Below, one piece after another: positions 8,188-18,528 of a stretch of DNA of 64,000 nt. The notes under the pieces were generated by a model that saw only the letters and a program-made list of their open reading frames with translations, was not told the origin of the DNA and searched no databases. A program made the position numbers and the translations under genes. Location: NCBI GenBank assembly GCA_000017645.1, contig CP000781.1, forward strand, positions 2,963,501 to 3,027,500, given 5' to 3'. The number at the start of each line of letters is the position of its first letter. The first letter of the stretch is position 1. This stretch comes from Xanthobacter autotrophicus Py2 (GTDB lineage: Bacteria; Pseudomonadota; Alphaproteobacteria; Rhizobiales; Xanthobacteraceae).

Positions 8188-8403
8188 AGACAAGAAAGTG
8201 ATCCGGATTGTGGCTTCTGGGGGTGTTTTACAGACGGTCCGTGGCGTCCCTGGGACTATGTCGAACCTTACCTCCGTCAAATCCTCGGGTTCATTGGCAT
8301 CACGGATGTGCGGACCATGCGCGTCGAAGGGATGAACAGCCCGGGCCGAGCTGCCAGCGCGGTGCCCAGGGGAATCGAAGCCGTTGGAGAGCTGGCCCTT
8401 TAG
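8174..8403 (+). pseudogene. FMN-dependent NADH-azoreductase C-terminal fragment, frameshifted
   Basis: One frame has KDKKVIRIVASGGV, like the central strand and RGG loop of AzoR. After a frameshift near 8230 another frame has PWDYVEPYLRQILGFIGITD and VRTMRVEGMN, the conserved C-terminal part of AzoR, ending at TAG 8401-8403. The N-terminal FMN-binding half is missing. The gene is non-functional. Confidence 0.6.
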
Positions 8404-8422
8404 CGCGGCTCACACTTCCAAT

Positions 8423-8566
8423 CGAACGACCGACTGGGGCGTCATAGCCATCCGCGAACGCCGGCATCAGCGCTTCCCAGGCGTCACCCTCGACGAAAAT
8501 CACGCCGCGCGAGAACAGCAGCTCGGGGCACGTTGCGGTCAAGCGCTTTGACGTTCGGAAAGGCTT
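8423..8566 (-). pseudogene. Possible OLD-family nuclease (TOPRIM) fragment
   Basis: The minus frame has PELLFSRGVIFVEGDAWEAL followed by MPAFA. This resembles the start of the TOPRIM domain in OLD-family ATP-dependent nucleases (RGVLFVEGD.E..L.P). Nothing else of the gene is present: the ATPase half is absent and the frame soon overlaps the azoreductase scrap on the other strand. Recognition is by one short motif only. Confidence 0.3.
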
Positions 8567-8769
8567 CGAGCGCCTTGGTGCCGATGTGCAGAAGTTAATT
8601 TGGCTTCAAAGCCTCAACCCGCCCCATACAGACCGCCCGGAAACGGGGAGCAGGTCAACGTTGCCTGGTTGCGGGTAAAGCGGGAATCTGGCGCGGTGCT
8701 CCTGGCTTGGCCCAGCGGCAGATCCCGCGGCGGGTGAGCGGGCTCCGGTCGAAGAACGTTTGCGACAGT

Positions 8770-9666
8770 TCACGCAGTTTCGGAGCGGGTCCGCGACGGA
8801 TCCGCCCGGTATGCCCGCGGGCTCACGCCCAGGTGCCGGGTGAAGAAGCGGGTGAAATAGGCGGGATCCTCGAAGCCCAGGCCGAATGCGATCTCCGCCA
8901 CGGTCATGGACGTGTAGGCGAGATGCCTTCGTGCTTCGAGAGCGAGGCGCTCTTGCACGATACCCAGGGCCGAACGACCGGTCACGCGCCGGCACACGCG
9001 GCTCAAGTGGGGTACGCTCACCCCGAGCCGCCGGGCGCGATCGGTGAGGCTGGGATGGCGGCGAAAATCCTCCTCCACCTGGGCGGTGAAGCGCTCCACG
9101 AGCTGGACGCCGGCGAATGCCAGGTCGTCGTCGTCCGGCCGACCCGCGGCCAAAGTTCGGTGGAACCACACCAGGACCAGACCGGCGAAGGCGGTAAGTG
9201 CCTCGCGCCGGCTGGCGCCGTGTTCACCGGATTCGACAAGCGCGAGTTCGAGCGTGGTCCGCAACTGCCCCGCCTGTGCCGGCGTGACCGCCAGCACCAG
9301 CGGCGCCTTGAACAGGCTGCGCCACTGGGTCTTGGGAGATGACCAGTGGTCGAGCACCGCGGCGGGCACGCTGGCCACGTAGCCGTCGGTGTGCGGGGCG
9401 AATTCGAAAGCGTGGACCACCAGCGGCGGCATGGCGATGGCCGTGCCGGGGCCGAGGGCGTGGACGGTTCCATCAATGACGGCCGTACCGCCTCCCTCCG
9501 CGATGAAGAAGAACTGGTAGAGGTCGCCGTGGCGGTGCGAGCGGATGCGCCAGTCATACTTGGCGCTGCGTGCCGTGATGGTCTCCACGTGCAGTTCGTC
9601 GGGAAAGCCATCCGCGCTCTCGCCGTAGAGGGCGTAGGCGGGCACCGGGGGCGCGGCGCGTCTCAT
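8770..9666 (-). CDS. pobR: AraC-family activator, PobR-like
   Basis: A 298-residue AraC-type regulator with a cupin-like N-terminal sensor domain (SHRHGDLYQFFFIAEGGG) and a C-terminal double helix-turn-helix (about residues 200-290), including LGVSVPHLSRVCRRVTG and EIAFGLGFEDPAYFTRFFTR. It is divergent from pobA across about 245 bases, the standard layout for PobR activating 4-hydroxybenzoate hydroxylase in response to 4-hydroxybenzoate. ATG 9666 is chosen because CGGACG lies upstream at fair spacing; an in-frame ATG at 9717 has no ribosome site. A paralogue is at 21842-22735. Confidence 0.82.
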   Translation of the reverse strand: MRRAAPPVPAYALYGESADGFPDELHVETITARSAKYDWRIRSHRHGDLYQFFFIAEGGGTAVIDGTVHALGPGTAIAMPPLVVHAFEFAPHTDGYVASVPAAVLDHWSSPKTQWRSLFKAPLVLAVTPAQAGQLRTTLELALVESGEHGASRREALTAFAGLVLVWFHRTLAAGRPDDDDLAFAGVQLVERFTAQVEEDFRRHPSLTDRARRLGVSVPHLSRVCRRVTGRSALGIVQERLALEARRHLAYTSMTVAEIAFGLGFEDPAYFTRFFTRHLGVSPRAYRADPSRTRSETA

Positions 9667-9890
9667 TGGCACGTCCGATAGGTTCGATTTATCCAAGAGA
9701 GTGCGCGAAGGTTCCATTCCGCGCAAGCCGGCCACGCGCCATTCTCACCAGTGCCGACGCCGCGCGCGACGCGGCGCGAGAATGGGTCTGTGGCCGCCTT
9801 CCTGCCAGAGCCGCGGTCCTGCTCTCTCCATTGCTCAACCTGAAAAAAACATGGGACTGCGTCGGCACGTCGAAGGCGCTCCGCGCGTAG

Positions 9891-11084
<1,194 letters not shown>

Positions 11085-11118
11085 AGCCCGTTGCCGCCCG
11101 TCGGCCGCCGCCGCGTCG

Positions 11119-12180
11119 TCAGGATGCTGCAGGAAAACGCAGGGCCTCGATGAGCGCGAAGGCGGTGCGGGTGGCCGCGCCGGCGGTCGTCACCAACTGG
11201 GGCAGGATCATCCACTCCAGGGTCCAGGCGGCGCCGGACCGCTCGTTCTCGTGCACCAGGGCCTGGTCGAGGCCGCCCTGGAGGGTGGCGGCGAAGCGCG
11301 CCAGGGTCACCAGGATCTCGGCGCCCACGGGATTGTTCTTCTCCGGCATCGCGGAGGAGCCGCCGCCGCCGGCGATGGTCACCTCGCCCACCTCGTTCTG
11401 GGCCATGAGGGCGATATCGGCGCCGAACTTGCCAAGCGAACCGGCCAGCAGCGCGCACCAATGCCCATAGGCGGCGATAGCGTCCCGCTCGGCATGGGTG
11501 GCGCGCGGCGCGGCGCCTAGGCCGAGCCGGGTTGCGAGGCCGTCTGCCACGCGCCCGGCGGCTTCGCCCAGCTCGGCCCGGTTGCCCACAGCGCCCCCGA
11601 GCTGCACCCGGAACAGATCGTCCGCCACCGCCGGAAAACGGGCCCGGTGCCGCGCCAGGGGCTCGCGCCAGGTGGCAACCTTGTGGGCGAGGGTGATGGG
11701 CCGCGCCCGCTGCATGCGCGTATGGCCCGTCAGCGCCAGAGCGCCGGTGGTGGAGGCGAGACGATCGAAGCTGCCGACCAGCGCGTCGAGGCGTGCCAGC
11801 AGGATGTCGGAGGCCGCCTTCAGGCGCAGGAACAGGCTGGTGTCGATCACATCCTGGCTGGTCGAGCCCTTGTGCACGAAGCCCGCATGGGGCTCGCCCA
11901 CCGCCGCGCGCAGCCGGCGCACCAGCTCCGGGATCACCACGCCGTCGCGGGCCACTGCGGCGGCCAGATCCGCGGGTGCGACGGCGATGCTGCGTGCCGC
12001 CTGCGCGATGGCAGCGGCCGCCTCGTGCGGAATGACGCCGGCCTCCGCCTCCGCCTCCGCCAGCGCGGCTTCGAAACGGAGCATGGCGGCGATGTCGGCT
12101 TCGGCGGTGAAGGCCGCGGCGATGGCATCATCGCCAAGGAGTGGCCGCAGGAAGGGGTGCTCGAACACGGACACGCTCAT
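11119..12180 (-). CDS. pcaB: 3-carboxy-cis,cis-muconate cycloisomerase
   Basis: A 353-residue fumarase/aspartase-superfamily protein that lactonises 3-carboxymuconate, the product of protocatechuate 3,4-dioxygenase. Motifs are HKGSTSQDVIDT, GHTRMQRARP and the signature GGSSAMPEKNNPVGAEI with the catalytic-Ser loop. It is somewhat shorter than the roughly 450-residue Pseudomonas enzyme but normal for alphaproteobacteria. ATG 12180 follows GAGGAAGG. It lies 85 bases downstream of the LysR gene on the same strand, so the two are probably co-transcribed, apart from the pcaCHG operon on the other strand. Confidence 0.93.
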   Translation of the reverse strand: MSVSVFEHPFLRPLLGDDAIAAAFTAEADIAAMLRFEAALAEAEAEAGVIPHEAAAAIAQAARSIAVAPADLAAAVARDGVVIPELVRRLRAAVGEPHAGFVHKGSTSQDVIDTSLFLRLKAASDILLARLDALVGSFDRLASTTGALALTGHTRMQRARPITLAHKVATWREPLARHRARFPAVADDLFRVQLGGAVGNRAELGEAAGRVADGLATRLGLGAAPRATHAERDAIAAYGHWCALLAGSLGKFGADIALMAQNEVGEVTIAGGGGSSAMPEKNNPVGAEILVTLARFAATLQGGLDQALVHENERSGAAWTLEWMILPQLVTTAGAATRTAFALIEALRFPAAS

Positions 12181-12265
12181 GGATCTGGGGCCTTCCTCGG
12201 GAACGAAACGGGCCGCAAGCTCCACTGCGGCGCGCTCTGGCGTCAAGCCTGTTGTGTGGTCCGGC

Positions 12266-13177
12266 TCACAGGGCGCGGGCAACCTCGCGCAGGGCCTCGA
12301 GGAAGATCGCGGCCTGCGGCAGGGGAGCGTGTCCCGCCCGCGTGGTGAGGCCCACCGGGCCGCCGGATATGGACATGGACAGGGGGAGGCGCACCAGTGT
12401 GCCGGCGTCGAGATCGCCAGCCACCACCCCGTGGGAGATGACCCACACCGCGTCACTGGCGCCGACATAGGCCCGCGAGAAGCTCGCATCGGTGGTCTCG
12501 ATGCGCTCGGCGGGGCCGGCCAGGCCTTCCATCAGGAACAGCCGGTCGATCTCGGGACGAATGATGGAGCCCGGTCCCGGCATGATGAAGGGATGGCGGG
12601 CAAGCTCCACGAGCCCCACCGGGTGGCCGGTGTCGGCTGGGTGGCCGCGCCGCGCCACGAAGACGATGGGCTCGGAATACAGGTGCTCGAAGGTCAGGCC
12701 CATCATGGCCTTGGGCTCGGCGAGGCGGCCCACCACCAGATCGAGGCGGCCCTCGGTCAGCAGGTCGAGAAGCCAGCCGTTGGACCCGGCCTCGATGGCG
12801 ATGGTGGCATCGAGGCCCATCTCCTTCGCCCGCCGGATCGCCCCGGGCATGATCCGCGCCGCCACCGTGGGCAGCGCGCCGACTTTGAGCACCACATCGC
12901 CGGCGGCCGGCCGTCGCAGCGTGTCGATGCCGCGTCCCAGTTCCGCGAAGGCCGCCCCGGCATGGGTGCGGAAGGCGATGCCCTGCGGTGTCAGCACGGC
13001 GCCGCCGCGGCCGCGCTCGAACAGCGGCGCGCCGAGGATGTCCTCCAGTTCCGCGATGGCCCGCGACACCGCCGGCTGGGTGAGGCCGAGCGCATCGGCT
13101 GCGCGGCCGAACCCGGACCGTGCCGCCACCTCCAGGAAGCAGGCGATGTGGCGCAGCTTCATGCGTCCGTCGATCAT
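12266..13177 (-). CDS. pcaQ: LysR-family regulator, PcaQ-like
   Basis: A 303-residue LysR protein. The N-terminal helix-turn-helix covers GRAADALGLTQPAVSRAIAE (about residues 24-43), and the rest is the periplasmic-binding-like effector domain. The opening MIDGRMKLRHIACFLEVA resembles PcaQ-type proteins (MIDGR.K.RH...FLEV). Divergent from pcaC and followed by pcaB, it most likely activates the pca genes with a pathway intermediate (carboxymuconolactone in characterised PcaQ) as inducer. A 12-base palindrome sits directly against its start codon, suggesting autoregulation. The exact PcaQ assignment is by context. Confidence 0.85.
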   Translation of the reverse strand: MIDGRMKLRHIACFLEVAARSGFGRAADALGLTQPAVSRAIAELEDILGAPLFERGRGGAVLTPQGIAFRTHAGAAFAELGRGIDTLRRPAAGDVVLKVGALPTVAARIMPGAIRRAKEMGLDATIAIEAGSNGWLLDLLTEGRLDLVVGRLAEPKAMMGLTFEHLYSEPIVFVARRGHPADTGHPVGLVELARHPFIMPGPGSIIRPEIDRLFLMEGLAGPAERIETTDASFSRAYVGASDAVWVISHGVVAGDLDAGTLVRLPLSMSISGGPVGLTTRAGHAPLPQAAIFLEALREVARAL

Positions 13178-13352
13178 GGGTATGCATACCAAAATTGCAT
13201 GGATAGATAGAAAAATATCATTTTCCATATCATGCGCTACATGAAACTCTCGCGGCGATCCCAAACGGTGCCAGCCGGATCGTCCCAAGCGTGCGCCTGC
13301 ACGTTTAGTCCAAGTTTGCCCGGCAGGCACCGCGCCCAGATGAGGCCGTCCC
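13178..13352. promoter_or_regulatory. LysR/pcaC divergent control region
   Basis: Contains the perfect palindrome GGTATGCATACC (13179-13190), one base upstream of the LysR start, and two direct copies of ATATCAT (13215 and 13227, period 12) in an AT-rich patch. The latter is the kind of site found at LysR-controlled promoters. Which sequence is the real binding site is not known. Confidence 0.45.
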
Positions 13353-13775
13353 GTGACACTTCCCACTGACCGCTCCTCGCGCTGGACCACCGGAATGGCA
13401 ACCCGCCGCTCCGTGCTCGGCGACACCTATGTGGACGCGGCGTCCGCCCGTACCACGCCATTCGACGAGGGGTTCCAGACCTTCATCACCGAAGGCGCCT
13501 GGGGGTCGGTCTGGTCGCGGCCGGGCCTTACCAGGCGCGAGCGGTCCATGATCACCATCGCGCTTCTGGCGGCGCTGGGGCATGACGAGGAAGTGGCCAT
13601 GCACGTGCGCGCCACCCGCAATACCGGCGCGAGCGCCGAGGATGTCGCCGAGGCGCTCCTGCATGTGGCGGTCTATGCCGGCGTGCCGGCGGCGAACCGC
13701 GCCTACAAGATCGCCAAGGATGTCTACGCGCAAGCGCGTACCGACGGCGACGCACAGGGAGAAAACCATGGTTGA
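13353..13775 (+). CDS. pcaC: 4-carboxymuconolactone decarboxylase
   Basis: A 140-residue member of the CMD/AhpD family, converting gamma-carboxymuconolactone to 3-oxoadipate enol-lactone. It shows [19 protein letters not shown] and [13 protein letters not shown] followed by [20 protein letters not shown], all typical of PcaC. GTG 13353 is used after GATGAGG; an ATG 14 codons on is possible. It overlaps pcaH by 8 bases, forming pcaC-pcaH-pcaG. The enol-lactone hydrolase pcaD, needed next, is not in the window. Confidence 0.93.
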   Translation: MTLPTDRSSRWTTGMATRRSVLGDTYVDAASARTTPFDEGFQTFITEGAWGSVWSRPGLTRRERSMITIALLAALGHDEEVAMHVRATRNTGASAEDVAEALLHVAVYAGVPAANRAYKIAKDVYAQARTDGDAQGENHG

Positions 13776-14493
13776 GACGGGCGATTTCATGCGCCGGGAC
13801 CGAGGCTGGCATCCGCCGGCCTTCACCCCCGGCTACAAGACCAGCGTGCTGCGCTCGCCGCGCTTCGCGCTGGTGTCGCTGGAGCAGGGCATCGGCGAGA
13901 AGGCCGGCCCGATTTTTCCGCGGTCCGGCCTCGATCCGCTCGACAATGACCTCATCCGCAATTTTTCCAAGGGCGGCGAGGCCATCGGCGAGCGCATCGT
14001 GGTGCACGGCCGGGTGCTCGACGAGAGCGGCCGTCCGGTGCCCGACACCCTCATCGAGGTGTGGCAGGCCAATGCCGGCGGGCGCTACCGGCACAAGAAC
14101 GACAGCTATCTCGCCCCGCTCGATCCGAACTTCGGCGGCGTCGGTCGCTGCCTCACCGATTCCGAGGGCCGCTATGCCTTCCGCACCATCCGCCCCGGCC
14201 CCTATCCGTGGCGCAACAACGGCTCGGACTGGCGGCCGGCGCACATCCATTTTTCCGTCTTCGGCGAAGCCTTCGTGCAGCGGCTGATCTCCCAGCTGTA
14301 TTTCGAGGGCGATCCGCTGATCCCGCTGTGCCCCATCATCAATACCATTCCGGACAAGGCCGCCGTTGAGCGGCTGGTCGCCCGCCTCGACATGGGCCAG
14401 CAGATGCCGTTCGACGCGCTGGCCTACCGCTTCGACATCGTGCTGCGTGGACGCCGGCAGACGTTCTTCGAGAACAAGAGGGAGGGGCACTGA
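13768..14493 (+). CDS. pcaH: Protocatechuate 3,4-dioxygenase, beta subunit
   Basis: A 241-residue iron-binding subunit of the intradiol dioxygenase that cleaves protocatechuate to 3-carboxy-cis,cis-muconate. Fe(III) ligands of the family are visible: Tyr in GGRYRHKND, Tyr in PGPYPWRNN, and both His in [14 protein letters not shown] 13768 follows GGGAGAAAA and overlaps the end of pcaC. The stop overlaps the pcaG start by one base (TGATG), ensuring balanced subunit synthesis. Confidence 0.96.
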   Translation: MVETGDFMRRDRGWHPPAFTPGYKTSVLRSPRFALVSLEQGIGEKAGPIFPRSGLDPLDNDLIRNFSKGGEAIGERIVVHGRVLDESGRPVPDTLIEVWQANAGGRYRHKNDSYLAPLDPNFGGVGRCLTDSEGRYAFRTIRPGPYPWRNNGSDWRPAHIHFSVFGEAFVQRLISQLYFEGDPLIPLCPIINTIPDKAAVERLVARLDMGQQMPFDALAYRFDIVLRGRRQTFFENKREGH

Positions 14494-15083
14494 TGCCGGT
14501 CGAATACCTCAAGGAAACCCCGTCGCAGACCGGCGGCCCCTATGTGCATATCGGCACGCTGCCGGCGGTGGCGGGCCTGCCTGTCCGCACGCAGGAGAAC
14601 CTGTCCATCCTCGCCTCCGGCAGCGTTCCGGGCGAGCGGATCCGCATCCTCGGCACGGTGTGGGACGGCTCGGGCCACCCGGTGAAGGACGCGCTGGTGG
14701 AGCTGTGGCAGGCCGACGGCGATGGGCGTCACGACAATCCGGACTTCCTGGGCTTCGGCCGCGCCGCCGCCGACTTTGCCACCGGGGAATGGAGCTTCGA
14801 CACCATCCGGCCGGGCGTGCTGCCCTGGCGCGACGGGCGTCCCCAGGCGCCCCACGTCTCGCTGCTCATCTTCGCCCGCGGCATCAATATTCACCTGCAC
14901 ACCCGCATGTATTTCTCCGATGAGGCGGAGGCGAATGCTGGTGACCCGGTGCTGAAGTCCATCGAGCAGGTGGGGCGGCGCGACACCCTCGTGGGCCTGC
15001 GGGGCGATGCGGACGGTGTCGCCACCTACCGCTTTGACATCCGCCTGCAGGGCGAAAACGAGACCGTCTTCTTCGACATGTAA
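14493..15083 (+). CDS. pcaG: Protocatechuate 3,4-dioxygenase, alpha subunit
   Basis: A 196-residue partner of PcaH in the (alpha-beta-Fe) complex. It has the same fold (GTVWDGSGHPVKDALVELWQ, PGVLPWRDGRPQAPH) but lacks the full iron-ligand set, as alpha subunits do. It overlaps pcaH by one base. About 56 bases separate it from the transporter downstream. Confidence 0.95.
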   Translation: MPVEYLKETPSQTGGPYVHIGTLPAVAGLPVRTQENLSILASGSVPGERIRILGTVWDGSGHPVKDALVELWQADGDGRHDNPDFLGFGRAAADFATGEWSFDTIRPGVLPWRDGRPQAPHVSLLIFARGINIHLHTRMYFSDEAEANAGDPVLKSIEQVGRRDTLVGLRGDADGVATYRFDIRLQGENETVFFDM

Positions 15084-15139
15084 CCAAAAACACCAAGCCG
15101 GCCGCCGCGTGTTGCGGCGGACCGGCGCGGGAGGAAACC

Positions 15140-16507
15140 ATGACCACGCCAGCGGAGCGGACGATCGACGTCCGCCGGTTTCTTGATGAACAGCCCATCT
15201 CCGGCTTCCAGTGGCTGATCTTCGCCCTGTGCTTCGCGATCGTCCTGCTGGATGGCTTCGATACTGCCGCCATCGGCTATATCGCCCCCTCGCTCCTGGG
15301 CGAATGGAACATCGCCAAGGCGGATCTGGCCCCGGTGCTCAGCGCCGCCCTGTTCGGCCTCGCCGGCGGGGCCTTGTGCTCCGGGCCCCTGGCCGACCGC
15401 TTCGGCCGCAAGCTGGTGCTGCTCGCGGCTGCGGGCGTGATGGGCGTCGCCAGCCTCGTGGCCGCCACCGCAGGCAGCCTCGATGCGCTGGTGATCTGGC
15501 GTTTCGTCACCGGTCTCGGCCTCGGCGCCGCCATGCCGAATGCCGTGACGCTGGTGAGCGAATACTGTCCGGCCAAGCGCCGTGCACTCGTCACCAATGC
15601 CATGTTCTGTGGCTTCCCCCTGGGCGCGGCGGCCGGCGGCTTCGTCGCAGCCTGGATGATCCCGCACTTCGGCTGGCGCAGCGTGCTGGACCTCGGCGGC
15701 ATCGCCCCGCTTCTGCTCGTGGCGGTGATGATTGTCCTGCTCCCGGAATCGGTCCGTCACCTTGCCCAGCATGGTGCCCCGGCGGAGAAGATCGGCCGCA
15801 TTCTCCGGCGCATTTCCGCTGCCGCGAAGGGGGCGACCCGTTTCGTGCTCAATGAAGGCGAGGGCGCTGCGGAAGCCGGCCGGCGCGGCATCACCGTGGT
15901 GTTTTCCGCGCCCTATATCCTCGGCACGCTGTGCCTGTGGGTCGCCTATTTCATGGGCCTGGTCATCTTTTACGGCCTCATCAACTGGATGCCGATCATC
16001 CTGCGCGACAGCGGCATCAGTCCCACCCAGGCGACACTCATTTCGGCCCTGTTCCCGCTTGGTGGCCTCGGCGCCATCCTGGCCGGCTGGCTCATGGATC
16101 GCTTCCATGCCGATCTGGTGGTGGCCGCCGGCTTCCTGCTCACGGCGCTGGCGGTCTATGCCATCGGCCAGGTGGTGGGCCAGGTCGGCCCGCTCACGGC
16201 GGCGGTCTTCATTGCCGGAACCGTCATGAACACCGCGCAATCCTCTCTGCCCGCGTTGGCCGCCATGTTCTATCCGACCCGGGGCCGGGCCACCGGGGTG
16301 GCCTGGATGCTCGGCATCGGCCGGTTCGGCGGCATTGCCGGCTCGTTCCTGGTGGCCGAGCTCGGGCGGCGGCAGCTCGGCACCGCGGCGGTGTTCCTGG
16401 TGATGGCGGGACCTGCCCTGATCGCCACCCTCGCCATCCTCACCAAGGCGTGGCTGGGCCCCAAGCCTGATGCCTCGGCCGGCCCGGTGCCCTCGCTCGG
16501 CCACTGA
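15140..16507 (+). CDS. pcaK: Aromatic-acid:H+ symporter (MFS, AAHS family)
   Basis: A 455-residue, 12-span inner-membrane transporter. AAHS markers are the DGFDTA motif in the first span (about residues 35-40) and GPLADRFGRK in the loop after span 2. The likely cargo is 4-hydroxybenzoate or protocatechuate, given its place behind pcaCHG and good GGAGGAAAC ribosome site. It may instead carry the related hydroaromatic acid served by the next operons. It is convergent with the SDR at 16564. Confidence 0.87.
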   Translation: MTTPAERTIDVRRFLDEQPISGFQWLIFALCFAIVLLDGFDTAAIGYIAPSLLGEWNIAKADLAPVLSAALFGLAGGALCSGPLADRFGRKLVLLAAAGVMGVASLVAATAGSLDALVIWRFVTGLGLGAAMPNAVTLVSEYCPAKRRALVTNAMFCGFPLGAAAGGFVAAWMIPHFGWRSVLDLGGIAPLLLVAVMIVLLPESVRHLAQHGAPAEKIGRILRRISAAAKGATRFVLNEGEGAAEAGRRGITVVFSAPYILGTLCLWVAYFMGLVIFYGLINWMPIILRDSGISPTQATLISALFPLGGLGAILAGWLMDRFHADLVVAAGFLLTALAVYAIGQVVGQVGPLTAAVFIAGTVMNTAQSSLPALAAMFYPTRGRATGVAWMLGIGRFGGIAGSFLVAELGRRQLGTAAVFLVMAGPALIATLAILTKAWLGPKPDASAGPVPSLGH

Positions 16508-16563
16508 GCCCCGCGAGCGCACCGCGTGACCCTCTTCCAGGCTCCGGCCGGGCGCGCATCGTC

Positions 16564-17337
16564 TCAGCCTGCCGGTGGTGGAAAAGCATCGCCTGCATCG
16601 CCGAAGGCCTGCCATCCGCCATCGACCGAGAGCACGGTGCCGGTCACGTAGCGCGCCGCGGGAGACACGAGGAACGCCACCGCCTGCGCGATGTCGTCCG
16701 GCTGCGCCAGGAAGCCTAGCGGAATGCGACGGCGGATGCGACCGAGGTCGATCCTGCCGTCGCGCTCCAGGGCCTTCACGAGGGCGGTCTCCACATAGCC
16801 GGGCGCCACCGCGTTGACCCGGATGCCGGCGGGCCCAAACTCGCACGCCATGCTTCGCGTCAGGGCGACCACGCCCGCCTTGGCCGCCCCATAGGCATTG
16901 CGGCGGGGCAGGCCGGTGATGCCGGCGATGGAGCTGAGGTTGACGATTGAGCCGCTGCGCCGGGGCAGCATCACCCGCGCGGCCTCCCGCGAGACGAGGA
17001 ACACCCCGGTGAGGTCCACGTCGAGGATCTTGCGGAAGCGCGCCGCGTCCTGCTCCACCGTGGGCAGGTGGGTGTCGGCGATGCCGGCATTGTTCACCAC
17101 CGCGTCGAGACCGCCGAAGGCGGCCACCGCCCGCCGCATCGCCTCGGCCACGTCCTCCTCCACCGACACGTCGGCGCGGACCGCGAGATGGCCTGCGCCC
17201 AGTTCTGCGGCCCGCGCGGCGGCGGCGCCCTCGTCGAGATCGACCAGGGCGAGGCGCCAGCCCGTGGCCGCCAAGGTGCGTGCAATAGCCCAGCCGATAC
17301 CGTCGGCCGCGCCTGTGATCAATGCGGAAGGGCTCAT
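16564..17337 (-). CDS. Short-chain dehydrogenase/reductase
   Basis: A 257-residue classical SDR, NAD(P)-dependent. Cofactor motif TGAADGIG (residues 8-15), then NNAG, catalytic Ser in VNLSSIAG, and Tyr/Lys in YGAAK. Asp at the end of the second strand (ALVDLDEG) favours NAD(H). Last gene of operon A; its ATG overlaps the stop of the preceding SDR by 4 bases. Likely oxidises a ring alcohol of the cluster's substrate or a pathway intermediate; substrate unknown. Confidence 0.88.
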   Translation of the reverse strand: MSPSALITGAADGIGWAIARTLAATGWRLALVDLDEGAAAARAAELGAGHLAVRADVSVEEDVAEAMRRAVAAFGGLDAVVNNAGIADTHLPTVEQDAARFRKILDVDLTGVFLVSREAARVMLPRRSGSIVNLSSIAGITGLPRRNAYGAAKAGVVALTRSMACEFGPAGIRVNAVAPGYVETALVKALERDGRIDLGRIRRRIPLGFLAQPDDIAQAVAFLVSPAARYVTGTVLSVDGGWQAFGDAGDAFPPPAG

Positions 17338-18152
17338 GGCGCGGTCTCTCCGAAGCCGGGACGCGGCACGAGGCTCATCAGGGTCTGGGACAGGCCGCCG
17401 TCCACCACGATCTCCTGACCGTTGACATAGGACGCCCGCCCGCTCGCCAGGAACACGGCGACGTCGGCGATGTCCGAGGGCTGGCCGATGCGGCGCACCG
17501 GCACCATCGCTTCGCGTTTCTCGGCAATACCCGGTGCGGTGTAGAAGGGCTCGCTCAGGGGTGTGCGCACGAGGCCGGGGCTGACCACGTTGGAGCGCAC
17601 GCCGCGCGGCCCCCATTCGAAGGCGATCTGCCGCGACAGCATGGAGACCGCCGCCTTGCCCGGGCTGTAGGCGCCGCTGAACGGCTGGGGCTCGCTGGCG
17701 GCGATGGACGAGATGTGCACGATGGCGCCCGCGCCTTTCTCCAGCATGGCCGCACCAAAGGCGCGGGTGGTGAGGAAATAGCCGGTGAGGTTCACCTTCA
17801 GCATGTGCTCCCAGTCCGCCGTGGAGACCATGTCGATGCCGCCGGGCCGCAGGATGCCGGCATTGTTGACGAGGATGTCCGCCCCCCCGAATGCGGCCAG
17901 CGTTGCCGCCGCAGCCGAGGCGATGCTGGCCTCTTCGGAGATGTCGCATTGAAGCGCCAGCGCCCGCCCGCCCAGCTTCTCCACCTCGGTCTTGGTTTCG
18001 GCGCAGGTGTCCGGATTCCTGTCGGCAAGAGCAAGGTTCGCGCCGGCCTGCGCGAAGGCGAGCGCCACGGCGCGTCCGATGCCGCCGCCGGCACCGGTGA
18101 CGACGCATGTGAGGCCTCGAAGGCCGAGCCAGGCGGTGTCGGGCGCGCTCAT
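17334..18152 (-). CDS. Short-chain dehydrogenase/reductase (operon A copy)
   Basis: A 272-residue classical SDR with TGAGGGIG, NNAG, catalytic Ser in HISSIAA and YSPGK. It is strikingly similar to the operon B SDR at 23695-24498: both have SSGAY or FSGAY, FEWGPRGVRSNVVSPGLV or VEWGPRGVRSNVVSPGLV, PGI.EKREA and a PRPG ending. They are therefore duplicates serving related substrates. Asp after the second strand (LADRN) suggests NAD. It overlaps the NIPSNAP gene by 4 bases at its start and the next SDR by 4 bases at its end. Confidence 0.88.
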   Translation of the reverse strand: MSAPDTAWLGLRGLTCVVTGAGGGIGRAVALAFAQAGANLALADRNPDTCAETKTEVEKLGGRALALQCDISEEASIASAAAATLAAFGGADILVNNAGILRPGGIDMVSTADWEHMLKVNLTGYFLTTRAFGAAMLEKGAGAIVHISSIAASEPQPFSGAYSPGKAAVSMLSRQIAFEWGPRGVRSNVVSPGLVRTPLSEPFYTAPGIAEKREAMVPVRRIGQPSDIADVAVFLASGRASYVNGQEIVVDGGLSQTLMSLVPRPGFGETAP

Positions 18153-18505
18153 TGGGCCGCTCCTTCGTTGCCGAGGAAGCGGGCGACCGACGCGAGGTCG
18201 ATCTTCTTGATGAAGCGGTTCTCCTGCGCCACCAGCAGGTGGCCGGAGGCCGAAAGATAGGCCGGCCAGTCGGGATCGGCATCGCGCGCGATGCGGCGCC
18301 GGTCATAGTCGGCGAGGCTGTCATACCCCCACAGGTGCACAACCTGGTTCTGCGGGCCGATGTCGCCGGCGAAAAAAGCGATGGGCGGCCCGAGGTGTCG
18401 CAATTGCACCGGCATGGCGAGGGTGTCGAAGATCTCGATGAACTCGCCGAGGCCGCGGGGCTTGATGGTGTAGATGCGCAAGTCCGCGATACGGTATCCG
18501 GTCAT
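18149..18505 (-). CDS. NIPSNAP-family protein
   Basis: A 118-residue dimeric alpha+beta-barrel protein of the NIPSNAP type. Visible are IADLRIYTIKPRGLGEFIE, PQNQVVHLWGYDSLADYDRR and a C-terminal helix. ATG 18505 follows AAGGA. Single-domain NIPSNAP proteins occur in many catabolic clusters without an assigned activity; a role in binding or isomerising a cyclic intermediate is possible but unproven. A double-domain relative is in operon B at 25377. Confidence 0.8.
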   Translation of the reverse strand: MTGYRIADLRIYTIKPRGLGEFIEIFDTLAMPVQLRHLGPPIAFFAGDIGPQNQVVHLWGYDSLADYDRRRIARDADPDWPAYLSASGHLLVAQENRFIKKIDLASVARFLGNEGAAQ

Positions 18506-18528
18506 GACAATCCTTGATGAGTTTTGCA

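Noticed and set aside
16508..16563. Rho-independent terminator between the transporter and SDR gene ends
   Set aside because: No stable stem with a U-tract is present in this gap.
16564..18342. A single 592-codon fused SDR
   Set aside because: Only the part from 17337 has SDR motifs in this frame; upstream it is a shadow of the neighbouring SDR gene.
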